From assembly GCF_002154725.1 (NCBI RefSeq), contig NZ_MTAW01000202.1:1-63308 (forward strand): 63,308 bases of DNA. Reading direction: 5' to 3'. Both the position numbers and the translations under genes were made by a program. The DNA is from Nostoc sp. 106C. Its GTDB lineage: Bacteria > Cyanobacteriota > Cyanobacteriia > Cyanobacteriales > Nostocaceae. The notes below the pieces were generated by a model that saw only the letters and a list, made by a program, of their open reading frames with translations, was not told the DNA's origin and did no database searches. Numbering within the stretch: the first letter of the stretch is position 1; every line of letters begins with the position of its first letter. Below are positions 1 to 8,687 of the stretch, piece by piece.

Positions 1-253
<253 letters not shown>

Positions 254-423
254 GTGAATGAAATTGTTTGTTTTAGCTCTTTCGACTGATTTTAACCTCA
301 GTCAGGTTATTTTCTTTACTGACGCAGTAGATTGTTGTATACTGGCTTTCAAACTATAATATTTTCAAGGTTCGGTCTCCTGACCGCGTCGCTTTTTCTC
401 GCTCCGCTCTCAGGCACTTATCT

Positions 424-452
424 AATATATCGAGCCTAATTAGCTTTGTCAA
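424..452 (-). promoter_or_regulatory. Probable rRNA operon promoter (sigma-70 type)
   Basis: On the minus strand a perfect -35 hexamer TTGACA (447-452) is followed, after a 17-bp spacer, by TATATT (424-429). This would start a leader of about 165 nt before the 16S 5' end. The consensus -35, the optimal spacing and the position upstream of 16S make this a good candidate for the main rRNA promoter. The leader between it and the 16S contains no recognisable gene. Confidence 0.6.
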
Positions 453-561
453 CTCTTTTTTCCAAAAAAATTGAGTTATTTAAATTTGGAAGTAAAAGCT
501 ATGTGCAGTAAGGATTTTAGGTTATAGTGTTCCTGGAAGTTGACAAGGAAGCAATAAAGTT

Positions 562-1431
562 GTGAGCAAGTTTGGTGTTTTGTCACCTTGGCTAGTATTA
601 GATCCACTGTTGCGTGGCTGGTTGTTGGAAGATATTGGTCGGGGCGATCGCACAACAAATAGTCTACTAGTCAAAGATGTCACACCAGGAACAGCCAAAT
701 GGATAGCGAAAGCCCCAGGAATCATTGCTGGCTTACCAGTTGCAGCTAGGGTATTTCAGCTTTTGAATGAAAAAGTCAGTTTTGTGCCAATGACAAATGA
801 AGGGGCATCGTGTGAACCAGGACAGGTAGTAGCGGAAATTCATGGTTCATTGGACGCGCTGTTGATGGGAGAACGGGTGGCGCTTAACTTAGCTATGCGG
901 TTGAGTGGGATTGCGACTCTCACTAATATATATGTAGAGCAAATTGCCGATTTACCTGCTCAGTTGGTAGATACACGCAAAACTACACCAGGGCTGAGAT
1001 TGTTAGAAAAATACGCAACGACTGTGGGTGGGGCAATTAATCATCGCATGGGACTGGATGATGCGGTCATGATCAAGGATAACCATATTGCTGCGGCTGG
1101 AGGGATTGGCGAAGCAATTACCCGTATCCGTTCTCAGATCCCTTATCCCCTAACAATAGAAGTAGAGACAGAAACTCTAGAGCAAGTCAAAGAAGCGCTA
1201 GAGAATAAAGCTGACATTATTATGTTGGACAATATGCCTCTAGATATGATGTCTCAGGCGGTGCAGATGATTCGCGAACAGTATAGCCATATCAAAATTG
1301 AGGCTTCGGGTAATGTGACTTTGGAAACGATTCGGGCTGTGGCGCAAACGGGTGTGGATTATATTTCTAGTAGCGCACCAATTACACAGTCTAAGTGGTT
1401 GGATTTAAGTATGAAAATTCCACTTAAATAA
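562..1431 (+). CDS. nadC: Nicotinate-nucleotide pyrophosphorylase (quinolinate phosphoribosyltransferase)
   Basis: This 289-residue protein has the normal length for NadC, which makes nicotinate mononucleotide, CO2 and pyrophosphate from quinolinate and PRPP in de novo NAD synthesis (cytosolic). Visible signatures are GRGDRTT near the N terminus, the RKTTPG segment, the HRMGLDDAVMIKDNH block that binds substrate phosphates, and the ISSSAP phosphate-binding segment near the C terminus. The start is a GTG preceded at about 11 bp by AAGGAAG. It is transcribed away from the divergent rRNA operon. The downstream ankyrin gene begins 27 bp after its stop, so the two may be cotranscribed, though no functional link is evident. 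Confidence 0.95.
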   Translation: MSKFGVLSPWLVLDPLLRGWLLEDIGRGDRTTNSLLVKDVTPGTAKWIAKAPGIIAGLPVAARVFQLLNEKVSFVPMTNEGASCEPGQVVAEIHGSLDALLMGERVALNLAMRLSGIATLTNIYVEQIADLPAQLVDTRKTTPGLRLLEKYATTVGGAINHRMGLDDAVMIKDNHIAAAGGIGEAITRIRSQIPYPLTIEVETETLEQVKEALENKADIIMLDNMPLDMMSQAVQMIREQYSHIKIEASGNVTLETIRAVAQTGVDYISSSAPITQSKWLDLSMKIPLK

Positions 1432-1458
1432 ACAACAATAGTCGCATTTGGTAAGATT

Positions 1459-3456
1459 ATGGCGTTTGTGGATGAAATCACACCTGAACAACAATCTTTA
1501 ATGCCAAGTTACCGCGACAAGTGGTATGACATAGCATTTTCGACAAATAGAATTAACTCCCAGCAGGCTATTGAAGCAGTTCAATCTGTCTATGAATTGC
1601 TAAAATTGCCAACCCCAGAGATTGAATTATTTGATAGTTTATATGCAGCAGCGATAGCAGCGAAAACACTATATGAACGTCCTTACTTCACTGAAGATGG
1701 TTCAGCATACGCAACAGAATTAATAGGCAAGCTGCATGAGAAATTGTATATCAATAACGAAAATGCTATTGGTCATTGGGATGAATTTATTAATTCTCAA
1801 TTGCGTGTGGATGGAACTTCGGAATTAGACAGTCAGTTATCAGAAAGTTTAAAAGATTACCTTTTAGAAGGTAAATCGCAATCATTTTCATCTGGCTATA
1901 ACTTTTATTGGTTTGTTCCACTCCACTGGTATGCTTGTAAAGGTGGATTCTTCGATTTTCATTTTTCTGTGGTAAGTCATAGGCTATTTCAGCCTTATGA
2001 TGAGGATGCCTGGGAAGTATTTCAAAAACTGGTTAAATCTTGTGGTTGGATTATTCCTTTTGAGAAAATTTGTTTAGTTTGCGATCGCCCGTCTCAGTTC
2101 TTATTTAATTCAGAAAATCTCCTTCATGCAGAAGGAGAAGCGGCGGTTAAATTTATTGATGGTAATGGGCTTTATTCTTACCACGGTGTAACGCTGCAAA
2201 TGGAATATGGGCAAATGCAACCTCATCAATGGCAACCACTGTGGTTATTAGAAGAAACTGATACAGAAATAAAACAAATTCTAGTTCGAGCTATTACCAG
2301 TAAATCTGATAAATATAAAATTCGCTATTTTAAAGAAGCTTTAGAAATGGCTGCCTGCTTGGGAAGGCTGAATATCGTACAACAAATATTAGCAATCCAA
2401 AAGTTTGATGGACATTCTCTATCTAATGCTCTTGCTCATGGAGTTTGGAGTAAAGATATCAAAATTGTAGAAGTTTTGATTGCGGCTGGTGCTTACTTAA
2501 ATCTCCGCACAGATTGGGGGACACCTTTGATTGCTGCTGCTAGAACTGGAGAAGTGAGGATTGTCCGTTACTTGGTAGAAGCAGGTGCAGATCCAAATCT
2601 GTGGATTGACTATGATGGATACATGAGTCCACTTTCAGAAGCAGTCTATGAAGGACATCAGGAAGTTTGTGATTATCTGCTTCCTTTAATTAGAAATCGA
2701 GAAGATATTGAATATGCCGAACGAGAATTACCAAAAGCAGTAATTCGCAAACAGCGACGAGAAAATAAATCCTTACAAAAATTCTTCGATGCTGTTATAG
2801 ACAGTGATACAACCACAGTGTGTCAGTTAGTCGCACAAGGTTTAGATATAAATTCTTTAAATGAAGATGGTAGTACTGCTGTTCATTGTGCTGTTGCTGG
2901 TGGCAATGTAAAGATGATAGAGTTGCTGGCAGAATTAGGAGCTGATTTAAATCGCCTCAATGAAGAGGGAAAAACACCCTTGATGTCAGCAATTGGCATC
3001 TACGCTTTTCAAGCTAGGGCATTGCGGGCATTGATTCGTGCTGGTGCTGACATCAACTATAAAGACCAGGAAGGATATACAGTTTTAAATTATGTAGTTT
3101 TAGATCCAGATATTCCACCAGTTTTTACAAAAATACTCTTGAAAGCTGGCGCTCAATATGGTTGTTGGAAAGGAACAGAAATTCATCTGGCAGCCGAGAT
3201 TGGTAATGTCAGGTTAATTAATCTTTTAGTATCTTCTGGGATAGACGTTAACCAGTTTGCTTCAGATGGTTTGACTCCATTAATGAAAGCTGTTCTACGC
3301 TCTAAACCTTGGGCGATGCGAACTTTGATTCGCTCTGGTGCCAATGTCAACAGTAGAACTGAAAATGGTGAAACAGCCTTATATCTTGCTGAATATGCAG
3401 GGCAGAAACATCCAGTGATTAAGAAGATTTTGCTACAAGCTGGTGCGACTTACTAA
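1459..3456 (+). CDS. Ankyrin-repeat protein with an N-terminal DUF6745-like region
   Basis: This is a 665-residue soluble protein without signal peptide or membrane helices. The C-terminal half (about residues 285-665) carries ankyrin repeats, seen as recurring G-A/TPL, AA..G....V..L and L..AGA..N patterns in two blocks separated by a charged linker near residues 410-440. The N-terminal ~270 residues (starting TPEQQSLMPSYRDKW) resemble, from memory, the cyanobacterial domain DUF6745, including its typical CDRPSQF and LHAEGEAAVKF segments. Ankyrin repeats bind proteins; the DUF has no known activity. It follows nadC by 27 bp. The domain call is moderately confident and the biological role unknown. 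Confidence 0.85.
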   Translation: MAFVDEITPEQQSLMPSYRDKWYDIAFSTNRINSQQAIEAVQSVYELLKLPTPEIELFDSLYAAAIAAKTLYERPYFTEDGSAYATELIGKLHEKLYINNENAIGHWDEFINSQLRVDGTSELDSQLSESLKDYLLEGKSQSFSSGYNFYWFVPLHWYACKGGFFDFHFSVVSHRLFQPYDEDAWEVFQKLVKSCGWIIPFEKICLVCDRPSQFLFNSENLLHAEGEAAVKFIDGNGLYSYHGVTLQMEYGQMQPHQWQPLWLLEETDTEIKQILVRAITSKSDKYKIRYFKEALEMAACLGRLNIVQQILAIQKFDGHSLSNALAHGVWSKDIKIVEVLIAAGAYLNLRTDWGTPLIAAARTGEVRIVRYLVEAGADPNLWIDYDGYMSPLSEAVYEGHQEVCDYLLPLIRNREDIEYAERELPKAVIRKQRRENKSLQKFFDAVIDSDTTTVCQLVAQGLDINSLNEDGSTAVHCAVAGGNVKMIELLAELGADLNRLNEEGKTPLMSAIGIYAFQARALRALIRAGADINYKDQEGYTVLNYVVLDPDIPPVFTKILLKAGAQYGCWKGTEIHLAAEIGNVRLINLLVSSGIDVNQFASDGLTPLMKAVLRSKPWAMRTLIRSGANVNSRTENGETALYLAEYAGQKHPVIKKILLQAGATY

Positions 3457-3848
3457 AAAGCAATAATTTTACGCTAAGTAATAATAGCTACTCTTTTCAA
3501 GTGTAATTGTGTATGAATACTAAGCAATGATATATAAAAGCTAAATCCTAGATACATCGGTGGTAATTTTATGCTTTTTGTTACAAAATTATTGCCAAGA
3601 TCGAAATGATATGTATGATAAGTTTGGGATTTTAAATTATGCCAATAAATATCAATATTTAATACGCAATACTTGGAAAAAATTTGATTTTTAGTATATT
3701 TTTTGAGTTAAAAAATATGCTGAAAAAGAGCAACAATTGCTACAAGTTTATTTCTACAAAAACTAGCTTAGATGACAGCTTAAAGAAAAAATTATAGGGA
3801 CAATGAGTGCAGACAAAAATACTGTTGTTTTGCGCTCGGAGACGAATA
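3457..3848. other. Intergenic region upstream of flv3B
   Basis: About 390 bp of AT-rich DNA. No convincing gene was found, and no clear GTA-N8-TAC NtcA site was found by eye. The last part holds a ribosome binding site GGAG at 3838-3841, seven bases before the chosen flv3B ATG. The transcription start and control elements of the flavodiiron genes should lie here. Confidence 0.5.
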
Positions 3849-5567
3849 ATGGTAGCGATCGCAGAGAACGTTCAGCATCGGCTAACTATACAAACTGTAG
3901 AAATTGCCCCTAACACAACGGCGATTCGCTCTCTTGATTGGGACCGCGATCGCTTCGATATCGAATTCGGACTGCAAAATGGTACGACTTACAATTCATA
4001 TCTAATTAGGGGTGAGCAAACAGTTTTAATTGATACTTCTCACCAGAAGTTTCGGAAACTGTATTTAGAGACACTAAAAAGTCTTGTGAACCCCAAGACT
4101 ATTGATTACATTATTGTCAGCCATACAGAACCAGACCATAGCGGCTTGGTAGAAGATGTTCTCCAGTTAGCTCCTAGAGCGACTGTTTTAGCTTCCAAAA
4201 TTGCATTGCAATTTTTAGAAGGTTTGGTACACGAGCCATTTTCCAAGCGGATTGTCAAAAGTGGCGATCGCATAGATATTGGAAAAGGACACGAAATCGA
4301 ATTCGTGAGTGCGCCTAACCTGCACTGGCCAGATACAATCTTCAGCTATGACCGCAAAACTGAAGTTATCTATACCTGTGATGCTTTTGGAATGCACTTC
4401 TGTGACGATCGCACCTTTGACGAAGACTTAGAGGCGATTGAAGCTGACTTTAGATTTTATTACGATTGCTTGATGGGTCCCAATGCGCGCTCCTTGCTGA
4501 ATGCGATGAAGCGGATGAGCGATCTGGGGAAAATAAACATTATTGCCAACGGTCACGGGCCTTTACTGCACCACAACCTAGACGTGCTGACCGAATGTTA
4601 CCAAAGTTGGAGCCAAAGACAAGCAAAAGCAGAAACCACCGTCGGCTTGTTTTATGTCTCAGAATACGGCTTTGGCGATCAGTTGATTCAGGCTATTGGT
4701 GAAGGAATCCAGAAAACTGGAGTTGGGATCGAAATGATCGATCTCAGTTCCGCTGAACTCCAAGAAATTCAAGAACTAGCAGGTCGAGCAGCTGGCATTA
4801 TTATCGGTATGCCGCCTACTACTGCTGCTGCTGCTCAAGCTGGTATCAGTTCCCTGCTATCTGTGGTCAAAAGCAAGCAGCTGGTAGGATTGTTTGAATG
4901 TTACGGTGGCGATGATGAACCCATTGATACACTCCGCAGAAAATTTATCGACTTGGGTGTGAAGGAAGCCTTTTCAGCAATTCGGATTAAAGAAGCTCCC
5001 AGCGCTTCGACATACCAGCTTTGTACAGAAGCGGGTACGGATTTGGGACAAGTGCTGATGCGCGAACGCAACATTAAGCAGATCAAGTCCCTCGACGTAA
5101 ATATGGAAAAAGCGTTGGGTCGGATTAGCAGTGGATTATATATTGTTACCACCAAAAAAGCTGATGTCAGCAGTGCAATGCTTGCATCCTGGGTAAGCCA
5201 AGCAAGTTTACAACCCTTGGGATTAACAATAGCTGTAGCTAAAGACCGCGCCATTGATTCGTTAATGCAAATAGGCGATCGCTTTGTTCTGAATGTCCTA
5301 GAAGAAGGCAATTATCAGGAACTGAAGAAGCACTTCCTCAAGCGCTTACCTCCTGGTGGCGACCGATTTGCTGGGGTAAAAACTCAAACAGCGAAGAATG
5401 GTTCTCCAATTCTGACAGATGCCTTGGCATATATGGAATGTGAAGTGCAAAGCAACATTGAATGCAGCGACCACTGGATTTTATATTGCACAGTCCAAGA
5501 AGGTCGTGTATCCAAATCAGAAGGACTGACAGCCGTTCGCCATCGCAAAGTAGGTAACTACTACTAA
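3849..5567 (+). CDS. flv3B: Class C flavodiiron protein, active-site-complete member (Flv3-like, probably heterocyst Flv3B)
   Basis: This 572-residue diflavin flavoprotein should pass electrons from NAD(P)H or reduced ferredoxin to O2, giving water. Three modules are visible: a metallo-beta-lactamase diiron domain (about 30-260), a flavodoxin-like FMN domain (about 265-405) and a C-terminal flavin-reductase-like domain (about 425-570), the last being the mark of cyanobacterial class C enzymes. Diiron ligands are present: H92, E94, D96 and H97 in HTEPDH, His in NLHWPD, Asp in CDAFG and His in GHGP. I chose the ATG with GGAG seven bases upstream rather than a GTG 42 bp earlier. The partner flv1-like gene follows. 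Direct adjacency without an intervening sll0218-like gene and the order flv3-flv1 suggest the heterocyst B pair, not flv4/flv2; that assignment is inference. Confidence 0.9.
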   Translation: MVAIAENVQHRLTIQTVEIAPNTTAIRSLDWDRDRFDIEFGLQNGTTYNSYLIRGEQTVLIDTSHQKFRKLYLETLKSLVNPKTIDYIIVSHTEPDHSGLVEDVLQLAPRATVLASKIALQFLEGLVHEPFSKRIVKSGDRIDIGKGHEIEFVSAPNLHWPDTIFSYDRKTEVIYTCDAFGMHFCDDRTFDEDLEAIEADFRFYYDCLMGPNARSLLNAMKRMSDLGKINIIANGHGPLLHHNLDVLTECYQSWSQRQAKAETTVGLFYVSEYGFGDQLIQAIGEGIQKTGVGIEMIDLSSAELQEIQELAGRAAGIIIGMPPTTAAAAQAGISSLLSVVKSKQLVGLFECYGGDDEPIDTLRRKFIDLGVKEAFSAIRIKEAPSASTYQLCTEAGTDLGQVLMRERNIKQIKSLDVNMEKALGRISSGLYIVTTKKADVSSAMLASWVSQASLQPLGLTIAVAKDRAIDSLMQIGDRFVLNVLEEGNYQELKKHFLKRLPPGGDRFAGVKTQTAKNGSPILTDALAYMECEVQSNIECSDHWILYCTVQEGRVSKSEGLTAVRHRKVGNYY

Positions 5568-5582
5568 GCACAAAAGTTCTGA

Positions 5583-5684
5583 GTGCTGAGTAACGAGTGC
5601 TGAGTGGTTAAGGTACAAATTGCACTCAGCTTTCTATTTCCCCATTTGGCTATGGAATATTACTCAGCACTTCATACTCAGCAC
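5583..5684. repeat. Dispersed GTGCTGAGT repeat forming a long imperfect hairpin between the flv genes
   Basis: The left arm at 5583-5605 (two GTGCTGAGT-like units) pairs with its near-perfect reverse complement at 5662-5684; about 20 of 23 positions match. A further CACTCAGC lies in the loop at 5622. The same word recurs at 32490-32520 and 38555-38575, so this is a dispersed family rather than a gene-specific site. Being within a likely operon it could form an RNA hairpin that sets the relative expression of the two subunits. Confidence 0.75.
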
Positions 5685-5790
5685 TAACATGAGATTTCCA
5701 AATCCCCTCACCCGCGTCTTTAAATTCGCTAAAAACTGGGTAAATCCTACCCGGTTTTTCCAAGTTTTTCGTAAATCTTACCCGAAATCT

Positions 5791-7503
5791 ATGAGCAATT
5801 CCAAACCCCGTGACGTACAAGTTTTGCCCATTGCGACAAATACTAAAGTTCTGAGAGCACGTAGTTGGTCACGTCTGCGGTTTGAAATTGAATATGCACT
5901 TGAAAGGGGTACAACCTCCAATTGCTATTTAATTGAAGGTGATAAAACTGCAATTATTGACCCGCCTGCGGAAACTTTTACCGAAATTTATCTCGAAGCA
6001 TTACAGCAGACCCTTAACTTGAAACGTTTGGATTATGTAATTTTGGGTCACTTTAATCCTAACCGCGTTGCAACTTACAAAGCTCTGCTTGAACTAGCAC
6101 CGCAGATTACATTTGTCTGTTCGCTTCCTGGTGCTGCAAATTTACGGAATGCTTTCCCTGATGAGAGTTTGAATATTTTGGTGATGCGGGGAAAAGAAAC
6201 TCTAGATTTAGGTAAGGGCCATGTTTTAAAATTCCTTCCTACTCCCAGTCCTCGTTGGCCAGAAGCGCTTTGTACCTACGATCAACAAACCCAAATTCTT
6301 TACACAGATAAGCTTTTCGGCTCTCATATCTGTGGTGATGAGGTATTTGATGACAACTGGGAAACATTCAAGGAAGACCAGCGCTACTATTACAACTGTT
6401 TGATGGCTCCCAATGCACTGCATGTGGAAGCAGCTTTGGAGAAAATCTCCGATTTACAGGTGAGAATGTATGGTGTTGGTCACGGGCCTTTGGTACGCAC
6501 CAGCTTAATCGAACTCACCAAATCTTATGGAGATTGGAGCCATGCTCAAAGAACCAGGGAAATATCTGTAGCATTGCTGTATGCTTCAGCTTATGGAAAT
6601 ACAGCAACTTTAGCACAGGCGATCGCTCTCGGATTAACTAAAGGTGGAGTAGCAGTCAAATCAATCAACTGCGAATTTGCGCCCCCTGATGAAATCCGCA
6701 CTACCTTGCAAGAGTGTGATGCATTTATCATTGGTTCTCCTACTATTGGTGGTCATGCACCTACCCCCATTCATACCGCTTTAGGAATTGTCCTCAGCGA
6801 TGGTGATAACAATAAACTGGCTGGGGTGTTTGGTTCCTATGGCTGGAGTGGTGAAGCCTTTGACTTAATTGAAGGTAAACTCCGGGATGCTGGCTATAAA
6901 TTTGGTTTTGAAACCCTCAAGGTCAAGTTTAAACCTGATGATGTGACTCTTAAATACTGTGAAGAAGTAGGCACAGACTTTGCCCAAGCTATCAAGAAAG
7001 CGAAAAAAATCCGCGTTCCACAACAATCCGCTACTCCTTTAGAACAAGCTGTTGGTCGGATTGTTGGTTCAGTTTGCGTAGTCGCAGCTAAACAAGGAGA
7101 AGTTTCGACTGGGATGTTAGGCGCTTGGGTATCTCAAGCAACCTTTAATCCACCAGGAATTACTGTTGCGATCGCTAAAGAACGAGCAATTGAATCGTTG
7201 ATGTATCCAGGTGGTAAATTTACCTTAAATATTTTAGAAGAAGGCAATCATGTAGACTACATGAAGCATTTTCGGAAATCTTTTGCCCCAGGAGAAGACC
7301 GATTTGCCAGCTTTAGTACAGCAGTTGCTGATAACGGTTGTCCTGTCCTCACTGATGCGATCGCCTATCTTGAATGCTCTGTGAGTCAACGTCTAGAATG
7401 TGGCGATCATTGGGTTGTTTACGCAACTGTTGATAACGGTAAATTACTCAAACCTGATGCAGTGACTGCTATTAACCATCGGAAAACAGGTACTCATTAC
7501 TAG
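5791..7503 (+). CDS. flv1B: Class C flavodiiron protein with degenerate diiron site (Flv1-like, probably Flv1B)
   Basis: This 570-residue paralogue of the preceding gene has the same three modules (beta-lactamase-like, flavodoxin-like, flavin-reductase-like). Its metal site is altered: the HxExDH motif reads HFNPNR (H87, N89, N91, R92), the LHWPD His is Arg, and the CDAFG Asp is Lys; only GHGP is retained. This is the known Flv1/Flv2-type pattern, where the protein works as partner of an Flv3/Flv4-type subunit. The frame stays open 57 codons upstream into the hairpin repeat, but the ATG at 5791 (MSNSKPRDVQV) matches the family's usual N terminus. It lies 223 bp after flv3B on the same strand and is likely part of one transcription unit. 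Confidence 0.88.
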   Translation: MSNSKPRDVQVLPIATNTKVLRARSWSRLRFEIEYALERGTTSNCYLIEGDKTAIIDPPAETFTEIYLEALQQTLNLKRLDYVILGHFNPNRVATYKALLELAPQITFVCSLPGAANLRNAFPDESLNILVMRGKETLDLGKGHVLKFLPTPSPRWPEALCTYDQQTQILYTDKLFGSHICGDEVFDDNWETFKEDQRYYYNCLMAPNALHVEAALEKISDLQVRMYGVGHGPLVRTSLIELTKSYGDWSHAQRTREISVALLYASAYGNTATLAQAIALGLTKGGVAVKSINCEFAPPDEIRTTLQECDAFIIGSPTIGGHAPTPIHTALGIVLSDGDNNKLAGVFGSYGWSGEAFDLIEGKLRDAGYKFGFETLKVKFKPDDVTLKYCEEVGTDFAQAIKKAKKIRVPQQSATPLEQAVGRIVGSVCVVAAKQGEVSTGMLGAWVSQATFNPPGITVAIAKERAIESLMYPGGKFTLNILEEGNHVDYMKHFRKSFAPGEDRFASFSTAVADNGCPVLTDAIAYLECSVSQRLECGDHWVVYATVDNGKLLKPDAVTAINHRKTGTHY

Positions 7504-7544
7504 ATTTTACTAGCTCACCTGTAAATAATTACAGTTAGGTTAAC

Positions 7545-7592
7545 AAGGAAAGGGACAAGAGCAAAAACCAAATTTGCCTTACCCTTTTCCTT
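7545..7592. terminator. Imperfect stem-loop between convergent genes
   Basis: AAGGAAAGGG (7545-7554) can pair with CCCTTTTCCTT (7582-7592) with one bulge. It sits between the convergent ends of flv1B and the histidine kinase, directly abutting the kinase stop codon. There is no strong T-tract, so termination is only plausible. Confidence 0.35.
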
Positions 7593-8675
7593 TTAGGAAC
7601 TATCTTTTAAGAATACTGTAAAAATACTACCTTGTGGATGATTATCTTCAACAGTGATGTTGCCGTGATGCGCCTCTATCGCCATTTTACAAAAAGCTAA
7701 TCCTAAACCAATTTGCGTAACTTCTTGCATTAAATTTCCAATTTCATACTTATCGAAAATTCTTTGGCGGAGGCCAGCAGGAACTCCTGGTCCAGAATCA
7801 GCAACTTGCACTTTCACTATTCCTGATTCTAAATACTCTGCTCGTAGGATGACTTGAGAGTTCGACGGCGAGAATTTAATTGCATTAGAAAGTAAATTAT
7901 CCAGCACTCGCCGGAATATGGTTGCATCTATTTTAATAATCTTGCTCAGTTTCGGTAATTCACTCACTAAAGTCAGCTGCTTTTGACTAGCGATCGCCTC
8001 AACATCTGCTACGGCTGAAATACAAATTTCATTAATGTTTACTTCTGTATAATTGAGAAGCATTTTGTCAGATTTTAACTTTGCCATCAGCAACAAGTTA
8101 TCAATCAAAGATTGGAGTTGTTGTACAGCAATATCAATTTGAGCTAGTTTTCGTTGCTGTTTTTCAGGTGTTAGTCCAGGAAGCCGGAGAATATCAACCG
8201 ATAGGACAATACTAGCAAGGGGATTTCGTAAGTCATGCACAATCATGTTAACCATGTCCTCTCGCAGCTTCAGCAAAGCTTGCTGGTTGTCGTACTGCTG
8301 CTTAATCCGCAACATCGAATTAACTCTAGCTCGTAACTCTACACTGTTGACGGGCTTGCTAATAAAGTCATCTGCACCTGTCGCCAGACATTGAGCCAAA
8401 TCTTCTTTAGTAGTCAATGCCGTTACTACAATGATTGGCACCATCTGCCATTGCGGGTCAGCTTTGATACGTCGGCATACTTCTAGCCCATCCAGATCAG
8501 GCATCATTACATCCAGCAAAATTACATCGGGTTGAAAACTATCCAGGCGATCGAGAGCTTGTTGACCGCTAGGAGCGTAGTAGAGCTGATAGTTTTCTCC
8601 ATCTAGTAAGGTTTCAACAACATCAAAGTTATCTGGTTCATCATCAATTACCAAAATAGAGGGTTGAGTGTACAT
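7593..8675 (-). CDS. Hybrid sensor: N-terminal receiver domain plus histidine kinase
   Basis: This 360-residue cytosolic protein has a receiver domain (about 5-120; acidic pair D11/D12, phosphoacceptor D55 in VILLD, Lys in SKPVN), followed by a HisKA dimerisation helix with the H-box VHDLRNP (about residue 148) and a HATPase_c domain (N box NLLSNAIKF, G1 box DSGPGVP, G2 box GLGLAF). No sensor or membrane region is present, so input probably comes by phosphotransfer to the receiver. It begins 12 bp after the stop of the giant multi-PAS kinase on the same strand, so the two are almost certainly cotranscribed and may form one phosphorelay. The target is unknown. Confidence 0.93.
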   Translation of the reverse strand: MYTQPSILVIDDEPDNFDVVETLLDGENYQLYYAPSGQQALDRLDSFQPDVILLDVMMPDLDGLEVCRRIKADPQWQMVPIIVVTALTTKEDLAQCLATGADDFISKPVNSVELRARVNSMLRIKQQYDNQQALLKLREDMVNMIVHDLRNPLASIVLSVDILRLPGLTPEKQQRKLAQIDIAVQQLQSLIDNLLLMAKLKSDKMLLNYTEVNINEICISAVADVEAIASQKQLTLVSELPKLSKIIKIDATIFRRVLDNLLSNAIKFSPSNSQVILRAEYLESGIVKVQVADSGPGVPAGLRQRIFDKYEIGNLMQEVTQIGLGLAFCKMAIEAHHGNITVEDNHPQGSIFTVFLKDSS

Positions 8676-8687
8676 GCAGAATTATCG

